From: a virus
DNA: 59,117 nucleotides
Virus record (IMG/VR): IMGVR_UViG_3300034198_011610
Location: 1-59,117 of that record
Strand: one strand, 5' to 3'
The position numbers and the translations under genes are program-made. The notes beneath the pieces are model-generated. The model had not been told where the DNA came from. It made no database searches and worked only from the letters and a program-made list of their open reading frames with translations. Positions 1 through 6,631 of the stretch are shown piece after piece (position 1 is the stretch's first letter; the number at the start of each line of letters is the position of its first letter).

Positions 1-178
1 AGAACCTAAAGAGTTAACAGAATCTATTAATATAATTTTAGCACAACTTCCCCAACAAGAAATATCAGATGAAGAAATAGAGAAAGCATTTACAATAGAA
101 ACTGAAGTTCAAACAACAAAGTATGTAGGCGAAATTGCAGGTGCTAAATGGTATAGAGAACAATTAAAACAACTATAA
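1..178 (+). CDS. C-terminal fragment of an unknown early protein (5' end outside window)
   Basis: An open frame enters from the left edge (first full codon at base 2) and stops with TAA at 176-178, giving about 58 acidic residues ending in AKWYREQLKQL. Similar 'AKW..EQ' tails are common on small Bacteroidetes phage proteins of unknown function (general knowledge, not searched). No start codon is visible because the gene is cut by the window edge. The last codons are duplicated just downstream, see the repeat at 152-229. Confidence 0.55.
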   Translation, partial: EPKELTESINIILAQLPQQEISDEEIEKAFTIETEVQTTKYVGEIAGAKWYREQLKQL

Positions 179-229
179 CTTGGCAGTAAAATGAGTTTAG
201 TGCCATTTTATAGAGAACAATTAAAACAA
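152..229. repeat. 21-bp direct repeat, 57 bp apart
   Basis: The 21 bases at 152-172 recur exactly at 209-229. The offset of 57 bp equals 19 codons, so both copies lie in the same frame (YREQLKQ), separated by a stop codon and a possible ATG at 191. This looks like a recent small duplication or replacement at the 3' end of the truncated gene. Confidence 0.8.
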
Positions 230-234
230 AGACA

Positions 235-321
235 ATGAAATGGTTTTTACTATATATAATTGTTATTATTATACTAGCTACTGTTGTGTTTGATAATTTA
301 TATCATGATAATGAAAATTAA
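235..321 (+). CDS. 28-residue single-span membrane peptide
   Basis: ATG at 235 to TAA at 319-321. The product is almost all hydrophobic up to residue 19 (MKWFLLYIIVIIILATVVF) and then has a short polar tail DNLYHDNEN. It would insert once in the inner membrane. The start sits in an ATGA overlap with the end of a 15-codon frame that follows the repeat. No family is recognised, and a peptide this short could be fortuitous. Confidence 0.4.
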   Translation: MKWFLLYIIVIIILATVVFDNLYHDNEN

Positions 322-344
322 AAATTACTATATTGCAAGCAAAT

Positions 345-533
345 ATGAATGACATGTGTATGAATAAAGACGAGTGGGTTCTAATTAAGAATTTATATCT
401 TGACGAGGGGGAATTAATATATGATTGCTACATGGTTTGCAAAGATTGCGACATGTGTATAGAGATAACTGAATACGATTTTGCTAGTGGGCTTTTTGAA
501 GAAGAAGAACCGCTGCATTTTTCATGTAATTAA
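345..533 (+). CDS. Small Cys-rich early protein, unknown function
   Basis: About 62 residues. I use ATG 345 rather than the in-frame TTG at 333. The protein has Cys residues grouped as CYMVCKDCDMC in the middle plus one near each end, which could bind a metal, and an acidic C-terminal stretch EEEE. The next gene starts 2 bp after its stop. No family recognised. Confidence 0.5.
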   Translation: MNDMCMNKDEWVLIKNLYLDEGELIYDCYMVCKDCDMCIEITEYDFASGLFEEEEPLHFSCN

Positions 534-534
534 T

Positions 535-714
535 ATGAACTGGGAAAAAATAGAATCAGAATACAAAAAATGGGTGTCAGAAAACCCAGCTGAAAGAATG
601 TTTTCTTACAGGGCATTCATAGATTGGCTTAAACAAAACTATAAACACATAAAAACAGAAAGAGATGAACAACAAAAAACATTATCAAGTATTACAGAAA
701 ATAAACGGAGTTGA
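535..714 (+). CDS. Small hypothetical early protein
   Basis: 59 residues from ATG 535, just after the TAA of the upstream gene (frame open further upstream, but this ATG avoids a long overlap). Charged, probably helical (EKIESEYKKW near the N-terminus, KTERDEQQK near the C-terminus). Its last 50 bp overlap the next gene. Function unknown. Confidence 0.5.
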   Translation: MNWEKIESEYKKWVSENPAERMFSYRAFIDWLKQNYKHIKTERDEQQKTLSSITENKRS

Positions 715-1003
715 AGCACATGAATACGATATTATTGTTGAGATGTTGCCAGATGGAACAAAATATACCCTTATGGCTAGTAATTCTCCAGAATGGTCTG
801 AGAGTTATATTGGGAGTGAGTTAATAAATGCGTTTGATGACGGGAACGGGATTATATTATCTAAGGGAGTAAACAAAAAGTTGACTTATTACGAGTTTGC
901 ACAAGCTACTATTCTTTTTGATTTTATAAACAAAAAAGAAAACATTTATTCTGGTAAAATATTAAGGGTAAGGGAGGAGATGAATATAAACGAATCACAA
1001 TAA
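665..1003 (+). CDS. Hypothetical early protein, 112 aa
   Basis: Begins at ATG 665 inside the end of the preceding gene and ends at 1003, overlapping the 3' end of the opposing ninG-like gene by 9 bp, so two convergent transcripts meet here. No motif recognised; composition suggests a small soluble alpha/beta protein. Coding is supported by length and ordinary codon use for this phage. Confidence 0.6.
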   Translation: MNNKKHYQVLQKINGVEAHEYDIIVEMLPDGTKYTLMASNSPEWSESYIGSELINAFDDGNGIILSKGVNKKLTYYEFAQATILFDFINKKENIYSGKILRVREEMNINESQ

Positions 1004-1561
1004 TTTTTGTTGGACTATTTTTAGTTTAGCTCTATAGTCAATCAATAATTGTTTTAGCTCCTCCCGTCCAAACTTATTAACTTCTCTACTTTCTTCTTTT
1101 AATTGGTCGGGAAGACCAGGTTGTTCTGCATTTAAGTTGTCGGTATAAGCGTCCATGTTCCCGTTCTTATGGCAATTACATTCTACACATTGTGGTCTTG
1201 CATTCCTAGAATCCCATCTAAGCAATGTCTCTCCTCTCTTTATGTAGTGACCATTCTGTAGCTTAGTCCAATGGTCTTTTTTACCACAGGTATAGCAAGC
1301 GCATATTCCCCTTGGGTCAGATTCTCTTATCCTTATGTAACGGGAAAACACATAATCTAAGTCATTAATTAACGACTGCCTCTCATTCATGCCCTCGTAT
1401 GATTGCCTTTCTTTTGTTTTATCTTTTGCCTTCTCTGTGTATTGCTTTGCCTTTTGCATGTTCCTACAGTGAACGCAATATGTCTCCTTCCCGACCTTAA
1501 TTACATTCGTGTTTTTATCTCCACATTCAGCGCAGTCTCCAAATTTAGTTTTATTAATCAT
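995..1561 (-). CDS. ninG: NinG/Rap-type recombination endonuclease
   Basis: 188 residues. Two zinc-knuckle pairs (C10/C13 with C29/C32) precede a linker, then the NinG core: CYTC at 89-92, the GHYIKRG motif with H105, RWDSRN at 115-120 and PQCVECN with C125/C128 followed by KNGN. This matches the HNH-like NinG (Rap) family that cuts branched recombination intermediates in lambdoid phages. The start overlaps the stop of the DnaA-like gene by 8 bp, so the two are co-transcribed leftward. The family call is strong from motifs; the activity is inferred. Confidence 0.88.
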   Translation of the reverse strand: MINKTKFGDCAECGDKNTNVIKVGKETYCVHCRNMQKAKQYTEKAKDKTKERQSYEGMNERQSLINDLDYVFSRYIRIRESDPRGICACYTCGKKDHWTKLQNGHYIKRGETLLRWDSRNARPQCVECNCHKNGNMDAYTDNLNAEQPGLPDQLKEESREVNKFGREELKQLLIDYRAKLKIVQQKLL

Positions 1562-1925
1562 TCTTAAAGTAGTTTAAATTCCCGTACACTTTTATAAAAG
1601 CCTCCCTAACCTTTTGCTCCATTTCTGGAATAACCTCCATTAAGTTATCAATTTGATTAACAGAATGAATTACGGTAGTATGGTCACGATTCCCAAACAA
1701 CCTTCCTATTTGTTTTAAACTGAGACCTAAATACCTGTCAGACCTTAATAAATAAATAGCTATCATTCTAGCTTCTACTATATATCTATACCTGGGCTTG
1801 CCACAAAGTTTTATTCTTTGTATATTAAAATGCTCGCAAATTATATCTATAATTTCATCTGGATTAAGTCTTTTTGTTTGTGTTGTTAATGGGTGTTCTG
1901 TGCAAGGCACACATTCTATATTCAT
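1554..1925 (-). CDS. Orphan DnaA domain-IV (DnaA-box binding) protein
   Basis: 123 residues from the ATG at 1925; the frame stays open to 2039 but that extension crosses the promoter and has poor composition. The C-terminal two thirds match DnaA domain IV: a helix with ARMIAIYLLR, then LSLKQIGRLFGNRDHTTVIHSV, which is the DnaA signature with the RDHTTV DNA-contact loop. There is no AAA+ ATPase domain, so it can bind DnaA-type boxes but cannot form an ATP-DnaA filament alone. It could mark the phage origin, regulate its own divergent promoters, or titrate host DnaA sites. It leads the ninG operon. Confidence 0.85.
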   Translation of the reverse strand: MNIECVPCTEHPLTTQTKRLNPDEIIDIICEHFNIQRIKLCGKPRYRYIVEARMIAIYLLRSDRYLGLSLKQIGRLFGNRDHTTVIHSVNQIDNLMEVIPEMEQKVREAFIKVYGNLNYFKND

Positions 1926-1946
1926 TTTTAAATTTTTAGTGGACAA

Positions 1947-1977
1947 CAAAAATACAATTTTAAAATATTTCTGCAAA
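1947..1977 (-). promoter_or_regulatory. Leftward Bacteroidetes-type promoter for the dnaA-like/ninG operon
   Basis: Read on the minus strand: TTTG at 1977-1974, a 19-bp gap, then TATTTTTG at 1954-1947, fitting the -33 TTTG / -7 TAnnTTTG consensus. The start codon at 1925 lies about 20 bp beyond the -7 box. Confidence 0.65.
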
Positions 1978-1986
1978 ATTATTTTG
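1974..1986. promoter_or_regulatory. Palindrome joining the two -33 boxes (operator candidate)
   Basis: CAAAATTATTTTG is a perfect 6-1-6 inverted repeat. Its left arm supplies the -33 box of the leftward promoter and its right arm that of the rightward promoter. A dimeric regulator bound here would affect both operons at once. Confidence 0.5.
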
Positions 1987-2013
1987 TAAATAATTTTACT
2001 TGTTCTATGTTTG
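1983..2013 (+). promoter_or_regulatory. Rightward Bacteroidetes-type promoter for the replication operon
   Basis: TTTG at 1983-1986, a 19-bp gap and TATGTTTG at 2006-2013 fit the consensus exactly. The first ATG used, at 2032, lies 18 bp beyond the -7 box. Confidence 0.7.
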
Positions 2014-2031
2014 CAAACAAAAGAAATATTT

Positions 2032-2274
2032 ATGGGCAACTACGAAATGTATTTAAGAAAAAAAGAGGACATCAAAAAAAAGCTAAAAACTATTAAATTT
2101 GACAAAAATGAAGGCACTAGGCAGTTGTGGGTTATAGGTAATGCTTTAAAGATATCTGGTACGTCTGTTGATAATTATGTTAAGGGAAGAATTAAGGACG
2201 GTTACATGGCGGAAGCAATTTATTCTGAATATTTAAAAATGAAAGGCAAAAATGGTTCATTGGAATCCAAGTGA
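2032..2274 (+). CDS. Small hypothetical protein, first gene of the replication operon
   Basis: 80 residues from ATG 2032 (an upstream in-frame alternative start would fall inside the promoter). A lysine-rich N-terminus MYLRKKEDIKKKLK is followed by a helix-turn-helix-like stretch, TRQLWVIGNALKISGTSVDNYVKGR, described here in two parts: TRQLWVIGNALKIS and GTSVDNYVKGR. It may bind DNA; family not recognised. Confidence 0.6.
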   Translation: MGNYEMYLRKKEDIKKKLKTIKFDKNEGTRQLWVIGNALKISGTSVDNYVKGRIKDGYMAEAIYSEYLKMKGKNGSLESK

Positions 2275-2338
2275 TGGGATAGAAGACCCATCAGAAATGG
2301 TTGACGAAGATAGTAGTATTACTGAAACGGCAATTTGA
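2252..2338 (+). CDS. 28-residue acidic peptide
   Basis: ATG 2252 to TGA 2336-2338, overlapping the previous gene by 23 bp and filling the otherwise empty gap before 2351. The peptide is very acidic (IEDPSEMVDEDSSITE). It is plausible as a small phage gene but too short to be certain. Confidence 0.35.
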   Translation: MVHWNPSDGIEDPSEMVDEDSSITETAI

Positions 2339-2350
2339 AAAAATTAATTT

Positions 2351-2590
2351 ATGGAATATTATTTAAAGAAGGATGCAGTTGGGGCTGCGTCAAGAACCTT
2401 ATACGCTATACAAGGGGAGAAAGTAACATTAATTTCCGAGCATGGAAATGTCTTTGTTGTTGAAACCGAAAAGGGCGTAAGATTTGGGGTTGCTACAACT
2501 TCCCTCTCGATTGAAAAAGTAGAAGAATCCCCTAAAATAGACACTAAAAATGAAAAGAAAAATCCCACTAAGCGAGGAAGAAAAAGCTGA
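2351..2590 (+). CDS. Hypothetical protein with SH3-like barrel and basic tail
   Basis: 79 residues. The first 55 read as short beta strands (GEKVTLISEHGNVFVVETEKG, quoted in pieces: GEKVTLISE, GNVFVVETEKG), as in small SH3-like or KOW-like folds. The end is basic (KKNPTKRGRKS) and could contact nucleic acid. Overlaps the next gene by 41 bp in another frame. Function unknown. Confidence 0.55.
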   Translation: MEYYLKKDAVGAASRTLYAIQGEKVTLISEHGNVFVVETEKGVRFGVATTSLSIEKVEESPKIDTKNEKKNPTKRGRKS

Positions 2591-2771
2591 AATTATTAAG
2601 TTACACATAGAAAACAAAACTAATGCCGAAATAGCAGAAACTATAGGCATAGTAACCTCAACGGTACAAAGACACGTAAGCGACTATTACAAGTCAATTA
2701 ATGGTAAATCGGATTATTTTGACGTAGACGAACAAAGCTGCTGGATAATCCCATCTGTAAAAGGTTTTTAA
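2550..2771 (+). CDS. Homeodomain-like HTH protein
   Basis: 73 residues. Positions 7-45 form a classic Hin/homeodomain-like HTH: SEEEKAEIIKLHIENK, then NAEIAETIGIVTSTVQRHV with the recognition helix at about 34-43. Such proteins in phage replication operons act as small transcription regulators or terminase-like DNA binders. The short tail has no recognised domain. It could be the regulator of the palindromic divergent promoters (inference). Confidence 0.65.
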   Translation: MKRKIPLSEEEKAEIIKLHIENKTNAEIAETIGIVTSTVQRHVSDYYKSINGKSDYFDVDEQSCWIIPSVKGF

Positions 2772-2792
2772 ATTTAAATAAATAACACACAT

Positions 2793-3539
2793 ATGAAGAA
2801 CAATACATTCTATTTTTCACATGATTTTAATGCTCATAATGATGTTAAGATTTTATTTTTAAGGCAACAATTAGGCATGGAAGGGTATGGGATTTATTGG
2901 TATTTAATTGAATCTTTAGCTGATGCTGGAGGGCTATTGCCATTAAAAATTATTCCTGTTTTATCTATGCAAATGCATACCAATGAAGTAAAGGTTTTGG
3001 CAGTAATTAATGAATTTGATTTATTTACTGTTGTTGATGACCAGTTTCTTAGCGCTAGATTAAATGAACACTTGAATAAAGTAAATAATATAAAACAGAT
3101 TAATTCTGAGAAAGGTAAGCGTAGTGGGGAGGTAAGAAGACTAACCGCGGTTGAACAGCGGTTAAACAGCGAGTTAACCGCGGATGAACAAAGGAAAGGA
3201 AAGGAAATAAAAGAAAAAGAGAGTAAAGAAAAAGAAATTAAAATTGATATCACAAAATCAAATTTATTTAAACAGCCAGTTGTTCCCTCAAAAGATGAAG
3301 TTTGGGAATTTTTTAAAGGAGCTAGCGGAACAAAAGAAATGGCTAAATCTTTTTATGAAAAATATGAATCCACAGGGTGGATGTTAAATGGGAGTCCTGT
3401 AATCAACTTTAGAGCTTTAGCTGGAAGATTTATTGCCAACTGGCTTAAAAATGATTCTAAACGAAATGCTCCCGTTCAAGAAAATAAAACTCAAACACTA
3501 AAAAAATTACCAACCTACATCCAACCAAAGTATGATTAG
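2793..3539 (+). CDS. DUF4373-type replication initiator / replisome organiser
   Basis: 248 residues. The N-terminus (NTFYFSHDFNAHNDVKI, then GMEGYGIYWYLIESL) is the Lin1244/Lin1753-like DUF4373 domain, a winged-helix DNA-binding module found in phage replisome organisers. A charged low-complexity linker (about 115-155) follows, then a C-terminal segment (EVWEFFK, AKSFYEKYESTGW, RFIANWLKN) of the kind found in helicase-loader tails. It lies directly upstream of dnaB, overlapping by 8 bp, as lambda O precedes its helicase-loading partner. The linker DNA carries the repeat cluster annotated as a candidate origin. Confidence 0.8.
   Translation: MKNNTFYFSHDFNAHNDVKILFLRQQLGMEGYGIYWYLIESLADAGGLLPLKIIPVLSMQMHTNEVKVLAVINEFDLFTVVDDQFLSARLNEHLNKVNNIKQINSEKGKRSGEVRRLTAVEQRLNSELTADEQRKGKEIKEKESKEKEIKIDITKSNLFKQPVVPSKDEVWEFFKGASGTKEMAKSFYEKYESTGWMLNGSPVINFRALAGRFIANWLKNDSKRNAPVQENKTQTLKKLPTYIQPKYD
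3141..3255. other. Candidate replication origin (iteron-like repeats plus purine-rich tract) inside the initiator gene
   Basis: Three copies of TTAACCGC(G/T)G: 3141-3150 (first base C), 3156-3165 (inverted) and 3174-3183, the first forming the palindrome ACCGCGGT at 3144-3151. These GC-rich repeats stand out from the AT-rich surroundings and are followed at once by about 65 bp of almost pure A/G on this strand (3186-3250), ending in AT-rich DNA. Repeats followed by an easily melted tract within the initiator linker is the lambda ori plan. Origin activity is inferred. Confidence 0.55.
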
Positions 3540-4944
3540 CGAAAAACTACCCCCGCAAAGCGAAGAAATTGAGAGAGCGATTATCGGAACTTTACTTCTT
3601 GATTCTGGGTGTCTAAACACCGCCATGTCTAAATTGTTCTCGGACATGTTTTATAAAATCGAATATAAGGCTATTTTTAGCGCCATAGAGGCACTTTATG
3701 ACAGCAACCAAGGCATTGACCTTCTGACGGCAGTAGAAGAGCTTAAAAGGCAAAATAAATTAGAAGACGCTGGAGGGGTTTATGGGGTAACAAAAACTAC
3801 CAACTCGGTGGTTAGTTCTGCAAATATTGAAAACCATATTTTGTTGTTGTCAGAAATGTATCTCAAGAGGGAGATGATTAGCATATGCCATAATTCATTT
3901 TCTAGGGCTTTTGACGATGAAACTGATGTTTTCGATTTGATTAGCGTTACGGATGACAGGATTCAAAAAGCTCAAGAAAAAGTAATCAAGGGGATGTCGA
4001 AGGACATAAACTACTACGCTATTAAGGTTTTGGAGCAGCATGCACAGGTTAAGGAAACTGGCGTATTAGGTATAAAAACTGGAATACCAGAGCTTGATAA
4101 GGCTACTAATGGATTAGTTTCTCCCGACTTGCTAATCATAGCGGCAAGACCAGGCGCGGGAAAAACAGCTTTAGCGTTATCTATAACCTACAACACTTCC
4201 GTACTAAAGGGAATACCTTGCGCTTGGTTTAGCTTAGAGATGGATGGCGTTCAGTTAGTAAGAAGGCTCGTATCTATGGACACAGGAATATCACACGAGA
4301 GGATAAGAAACGGTCATACGACCACAGAAGAAGATAAGTTGCTAGGGGAATCTGTTGAAAGGATAATAAACTCTCAGATTTTCATAGAGGATAAGACAAG
4401 TATGAACATTAGGGACATACGTACCAAGGCTTCAATTTTGAAGAAGAAAAACAACATAGGCTACATAATTGTGGATTATATTCAACTTATGAATGGGGTT
4501 GATGCCAAGGGGAAGAACAGGGAGCAGATAGTTTCTGATATAAGTAGGGGCTTGAAGTGTATAGCTAAGGAGCTTGAAATACCAGTAATAGCACTAAGTC
4601 AGTTGAGTAGGGCTGTAGAGACAAGGGCAGATAAGATGCCAATGCTTAGTGACTTAAGGGAATCTGGGGCAATTGAACAAGATGCCGACTCTGTGTTGTT
4701 TTTAATGAGACCAGAATATTACGGCATGCAAGACCCTATTGAAATCAACTCTCAGATGTTCCCTACCGAAAAATTAGCGTTATGTTCAATAGCTAAAAAC
4801 AGACATGGCTCAACAAAAAATATAGCTATGCAGTTCACTGGCTCAACTATGCAGTTTAGGGAACACCCAATATTATCAACGCCAAATGTTCCCAGAGAAG
4901 TAAAAAACAATTGGAATCAATCACAAATTAATACACCATTCTAA
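3532..4944 (+). CDS. dnaB: Replicative DNA helicase, DnaB-like
   Basis: 470 residues, full length for the family. N-terminal domain about 5-120 (PPQSEEIERAIIGTLLLD). RecA-type motor: Walker A ARPGAGKT 205-212, motif FSLEM 233-237, Walker B YIIVDYIQLM 311-320, sensor region SQLSR 356-360, and LRESGAIEQDAD 375-386 with the arginine finger region beyond. It unwinds DNA at the phage fork as a hexamer. No primase or polymerase gene is seen in the window, so host DnaG and Pol III are probably recruited (inference). It is translationally coupled to the initiator through an ATGATTAG overlap. Confidence 0.96.
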   Translation: MISEKLPPQSEEIERAIIGTLLLDSGCLNTAMSKLFSDMFYKIEYKAIFSAIEALYDSNQGIDLLTAVEELKRQNKLEDAGGVYGVTKTTNSVVSSANIENHILLLSEMYLKREMISICHNSFSRAFDDETDVFDLISVTDDRIQKAQEKVIKGMSKDINYYAIKVLEQHAQVKETGVLGIKTGIPELDKATNGLVSPDLLIIAARPGAGKTALALSITYNTSVLKGIPCAWFSLEMDGVQLVRRLVSMDTGISHERIRNGHTTTEEDKLLGESVERIINSQIFIEDKTSMNIRDIRTKASILKKKNNIGYIIVDYIQLMNGVDAKGKNREQIVSDISRGLKCIAKELEIPVIALSQLSRAVETRADKMPMLSDLRESGAIEQDADSVLFLMRPEYYGMQDPIEINSQMFPTEKLALCSIAKNRHGSTKNIAMQFTGSTMQFREHPILSTPNVPREVKNNWNQSQINTPF

Positions 4945-4945
4945 A

Positions 4946-5308
4946 ATGAAAAACAAACTAGAACAAGCCAAGTTCATGGACAACACCTTTTCTTTGGCAA
5001 AAGGAATCCATCACGTCAACATCGCAAAGCAGTATTTTGAAGACCTGTGCATAGGCTCAAATTACAATGTGAAAATGATATTTTCCCAGTACATACATAA
5101 ATGCGACTTTATAATCTCAAATGTAAAAGACAGGCTTTCTGATGAGAACAGGGAAATACTAGCAAAGGAACTAGAAGACTCTTTATCATTTGACGCTATT
5201 GCAGACAAAATAATAAGACTTAGTACAGAACAAAGAGCTTTTATAGAAGAGATATTAGACTCTATGATACGAGGGGAAGAAGTTGTAATAACTGATGAAA
5301 AACAATAA
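4946..5308 (+). CDS. Hypothetical helical protein in the replication operon
   Basis: 120 residues starting one base after the dnaB stop. Predicted mostly helical and acidic at the C-terminus (DSMIRGEEVVITDEKQ). No catalytic motif. The position suggests a replication accessory role, but this is context only. Confidence 0.6.
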   Translation: MKNKLEQAKFMDNTFSLAKGIHHVNIAKQYFEDLCIGSNYNVKMIFSQYIHKCDFIISNVKDRLSDENREILAKELEDSLSFDAIADKIIRLSTEQRAFIEEILDSMIRGEEVVITDEKQ

Positions 5309-5310
5309 AA

Positions 5311-5619
5311 ATGAAAAAATTATCAAAAACAAAAGAGAAAGTAATTACACTGTTACAACAACATCCTCACCTTAGAGACTCTGACGAAAAACTTATTGCT
5401 ACATTCTGGATGGGCGAGGCGGGAAGCAAAGAGGCTTTAGAAGGGATGACTGCTTTTGAATTTTTGACTAAGTTCGTTAATGGCGTATACACATCAACAG
5501 AGTCTATATGCAGAATGAGAAGAAAAGTACAAGAAGATAACGAATCATTGAGAGGACAAACCTATCAAAAAAGGCAAAAACTAGAGAAAGAATTTAGGGA
5601 AGAAATAAAACATATTTAA
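5311..5619 (+). CDS. Hypothetical protein, possible DNA-binding helical protein
   Basis: 102 residues, starting 2 bp after the previous stop. The N-terminal half (KTKEKVITLLQQHPHLRDSD) reads like a winged-helix first helix, and the C-terminal half is very charged (MRRKVQEDNESLRGQTYQKR). Proteins of this length and layout recur in Bacteroidetes phage early operons; family not identified. Confidence 0.6.
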   Translation: MKKLSKTKEKVITLLQQHPHLRDSDEKLIATFWMGEAGSKEALEGMTAFEFLTKFVNGVYTSTESICRMRRKVQEDNESLRGQTYQKRQKLEKEFREEIKHI

Positions 5620-5631
5620 AAATAATAAAAC

Positions 5632-5639
5632 TATATTTG
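5632..5639 (+). promoter_or_regulatory. Possible -7 box upstream of the GroES-like gene
   Basis: TATATTTG matches TAnnTTTG and lies 21 bp before the ATG at 5660 in a 40-bp gap, but no good TTTG is found 19-21 bp upstream. Confidence 0.35.
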
Positions 5640-5659
5640 TAAAATCTAAATCAAAATTT

Positions 5660-5935
5660 ATGAAACTAAAACCAGTAGGAAGCAAAATCTTAGTGCTTCC
5701 CCTTGAGTCAAAAAACTACGTAACAGACACAAACATTGAACTTGTAGAAACAGAACTAGCAAGAGCAGAAGTTGTAGAAGTATCAGACGACCTATCTCAC
5801 ATTTACAAGCAAGGCGACATCGTAATGCATCCAGAAAAATCTGGCGTTCTCCAAATATACAATGGCAAAAAATGCCTATGGTTAAATGGGATGGGATTTC
5901 CTAATGGAGACATTTGGGCAATTATAAGCGAATAA
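5660..5935 (+). CDS. GroES-like co-chaperonin
   Basis: 91 residues, the usual GroES length. The order of features matches Cpn10: MKLKPVGSKILVLPL at the N-terminus, an exposed mobile-loop region about 18-32 (ESKNYVTDTNIELVE), ARAEVVEVSDD 35-44, YKQGDIVMHPEKSG 49-62, and a closing strand with GDIWAIISE 83-91. Phages such as T4 (Gp31) replace host GroES to fold capsid protein in GroEL; a similar role for this phage's capsid is inferred. The loop lacks the canonical GGIVLT motif, so the GroEL contact may be altered. It heads the glycosyltransferase cassette. Confidence 0.75.
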   Translation: MKLKPVGSKILVLPLESKNYVTDTNIELVETELARAEVVEVSDDLSHIYKQGDIVMHPEKSGVLQIYNGKKCLWLNGMGFPNGDIWAIISE

Positions 5936-5944
5936 ATCAACAAC

Positions 5945-6631
5945 ATGAATCCGTTAAAGATATTATTCAAGTTCCCATGTAGGGGAAGAAGAGAGGTTTT
6001 CTTTGAAAGCCTTGACAGCCTTAACAATAACATAAGAGACAGGAACAATTACTTAATCTCATTGACTTTAGACATTGACGACAAAGAGTTGAACAATGAG
6101 GAGGTAATAAATGCTATAAATGCATATCCTAATGTGCAAATAGAGTGGGGAACATCTAGCTCAAAAATAGACGCAATAAATAGAAGTATGCCCGACTATG
6201 ACTGGGATGTTATTGTTTGTTGGAGCAATGATATGTTTGCAACATTTTATGGGTTTGATGATATATTTAGGGAGTCGATATGTGCTGTTTTCCCAGACCT
6301 TGATGGATTAATTCACTTCCCAGAACAAGATGCAAGAGAGGCATTAAACGTCTTATACATAGCAACAAGAAAATACTATGACAGGTTTGGTTACATATAT
6401 CATCCAAGCTATAAGAGCCTATGGTGCGATAATGAAACAATGGAAGTGGCTAAACTTTTGGGTAAGTATCATTTTTTTGGTATCCCTAATTTGTATGTTC
6501 ATAAGAACCCAGCATATCATCACTACCAAATAGAAAGGGATGAATTATTTAACCATCAGCAATCTTTTTGGCATGAAGACGAATCTAATTTCAGAAACAG
6601 GCAATCAATAAATTTTGAACTAAGTTTATGA
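5945..6631 (+). CDS. Glycosyltransferase-like protein (GT-A type)
   Basis: 228 residues. The N-terminus (MNPLKILFKFPCRGRREVFF) and the following Rossmann-like strands with LISLTLDIDD (38-47) resemble family-2-like nucleotide-sugar transferases. WSNDMF at 93-98 sits where the DxD metal site is expected but is degenerate. The C-terminus is rich in His and aromatic residues (KNPAYHHYQIERD), as in GT-A enzymes. First of a run of similar genes, separated by overlaps, so expressed together. Substrate unknown. Confidence 0.6.
   Translation: MNPLKILFKFPCRGRREVFFESLDSLNNNIRDRNNYLISLTLDIDDKELNNEEVINAINAYPNVQIEWGTSSSKIDAINRSMPDYDWDVIVCWSNDMFATFYGFDDIFRESICAVFPDLDGLIHFPEQDAREALNVLYIATRKYYDRFGYIYHPSYKSLWCDNETMEVAKLLGKYHFFGIPNLYVHKNPAYHHYQIERDELFNHQQSFWHEDESNFRNRQSINFELSL

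Noticed and set aside
995-2039. A longer start at 2039 for the DnaA-like gene
   Set aside because: The added 38 residues are read from the promoter region and have an odd hydrophobic composition; ATG 1925 fits the promoter spacing.
5311-5619. Primase for the replication operon
   Set aside because: No zinc finger, TOPRIM or archaeal-type primase motif; too short.
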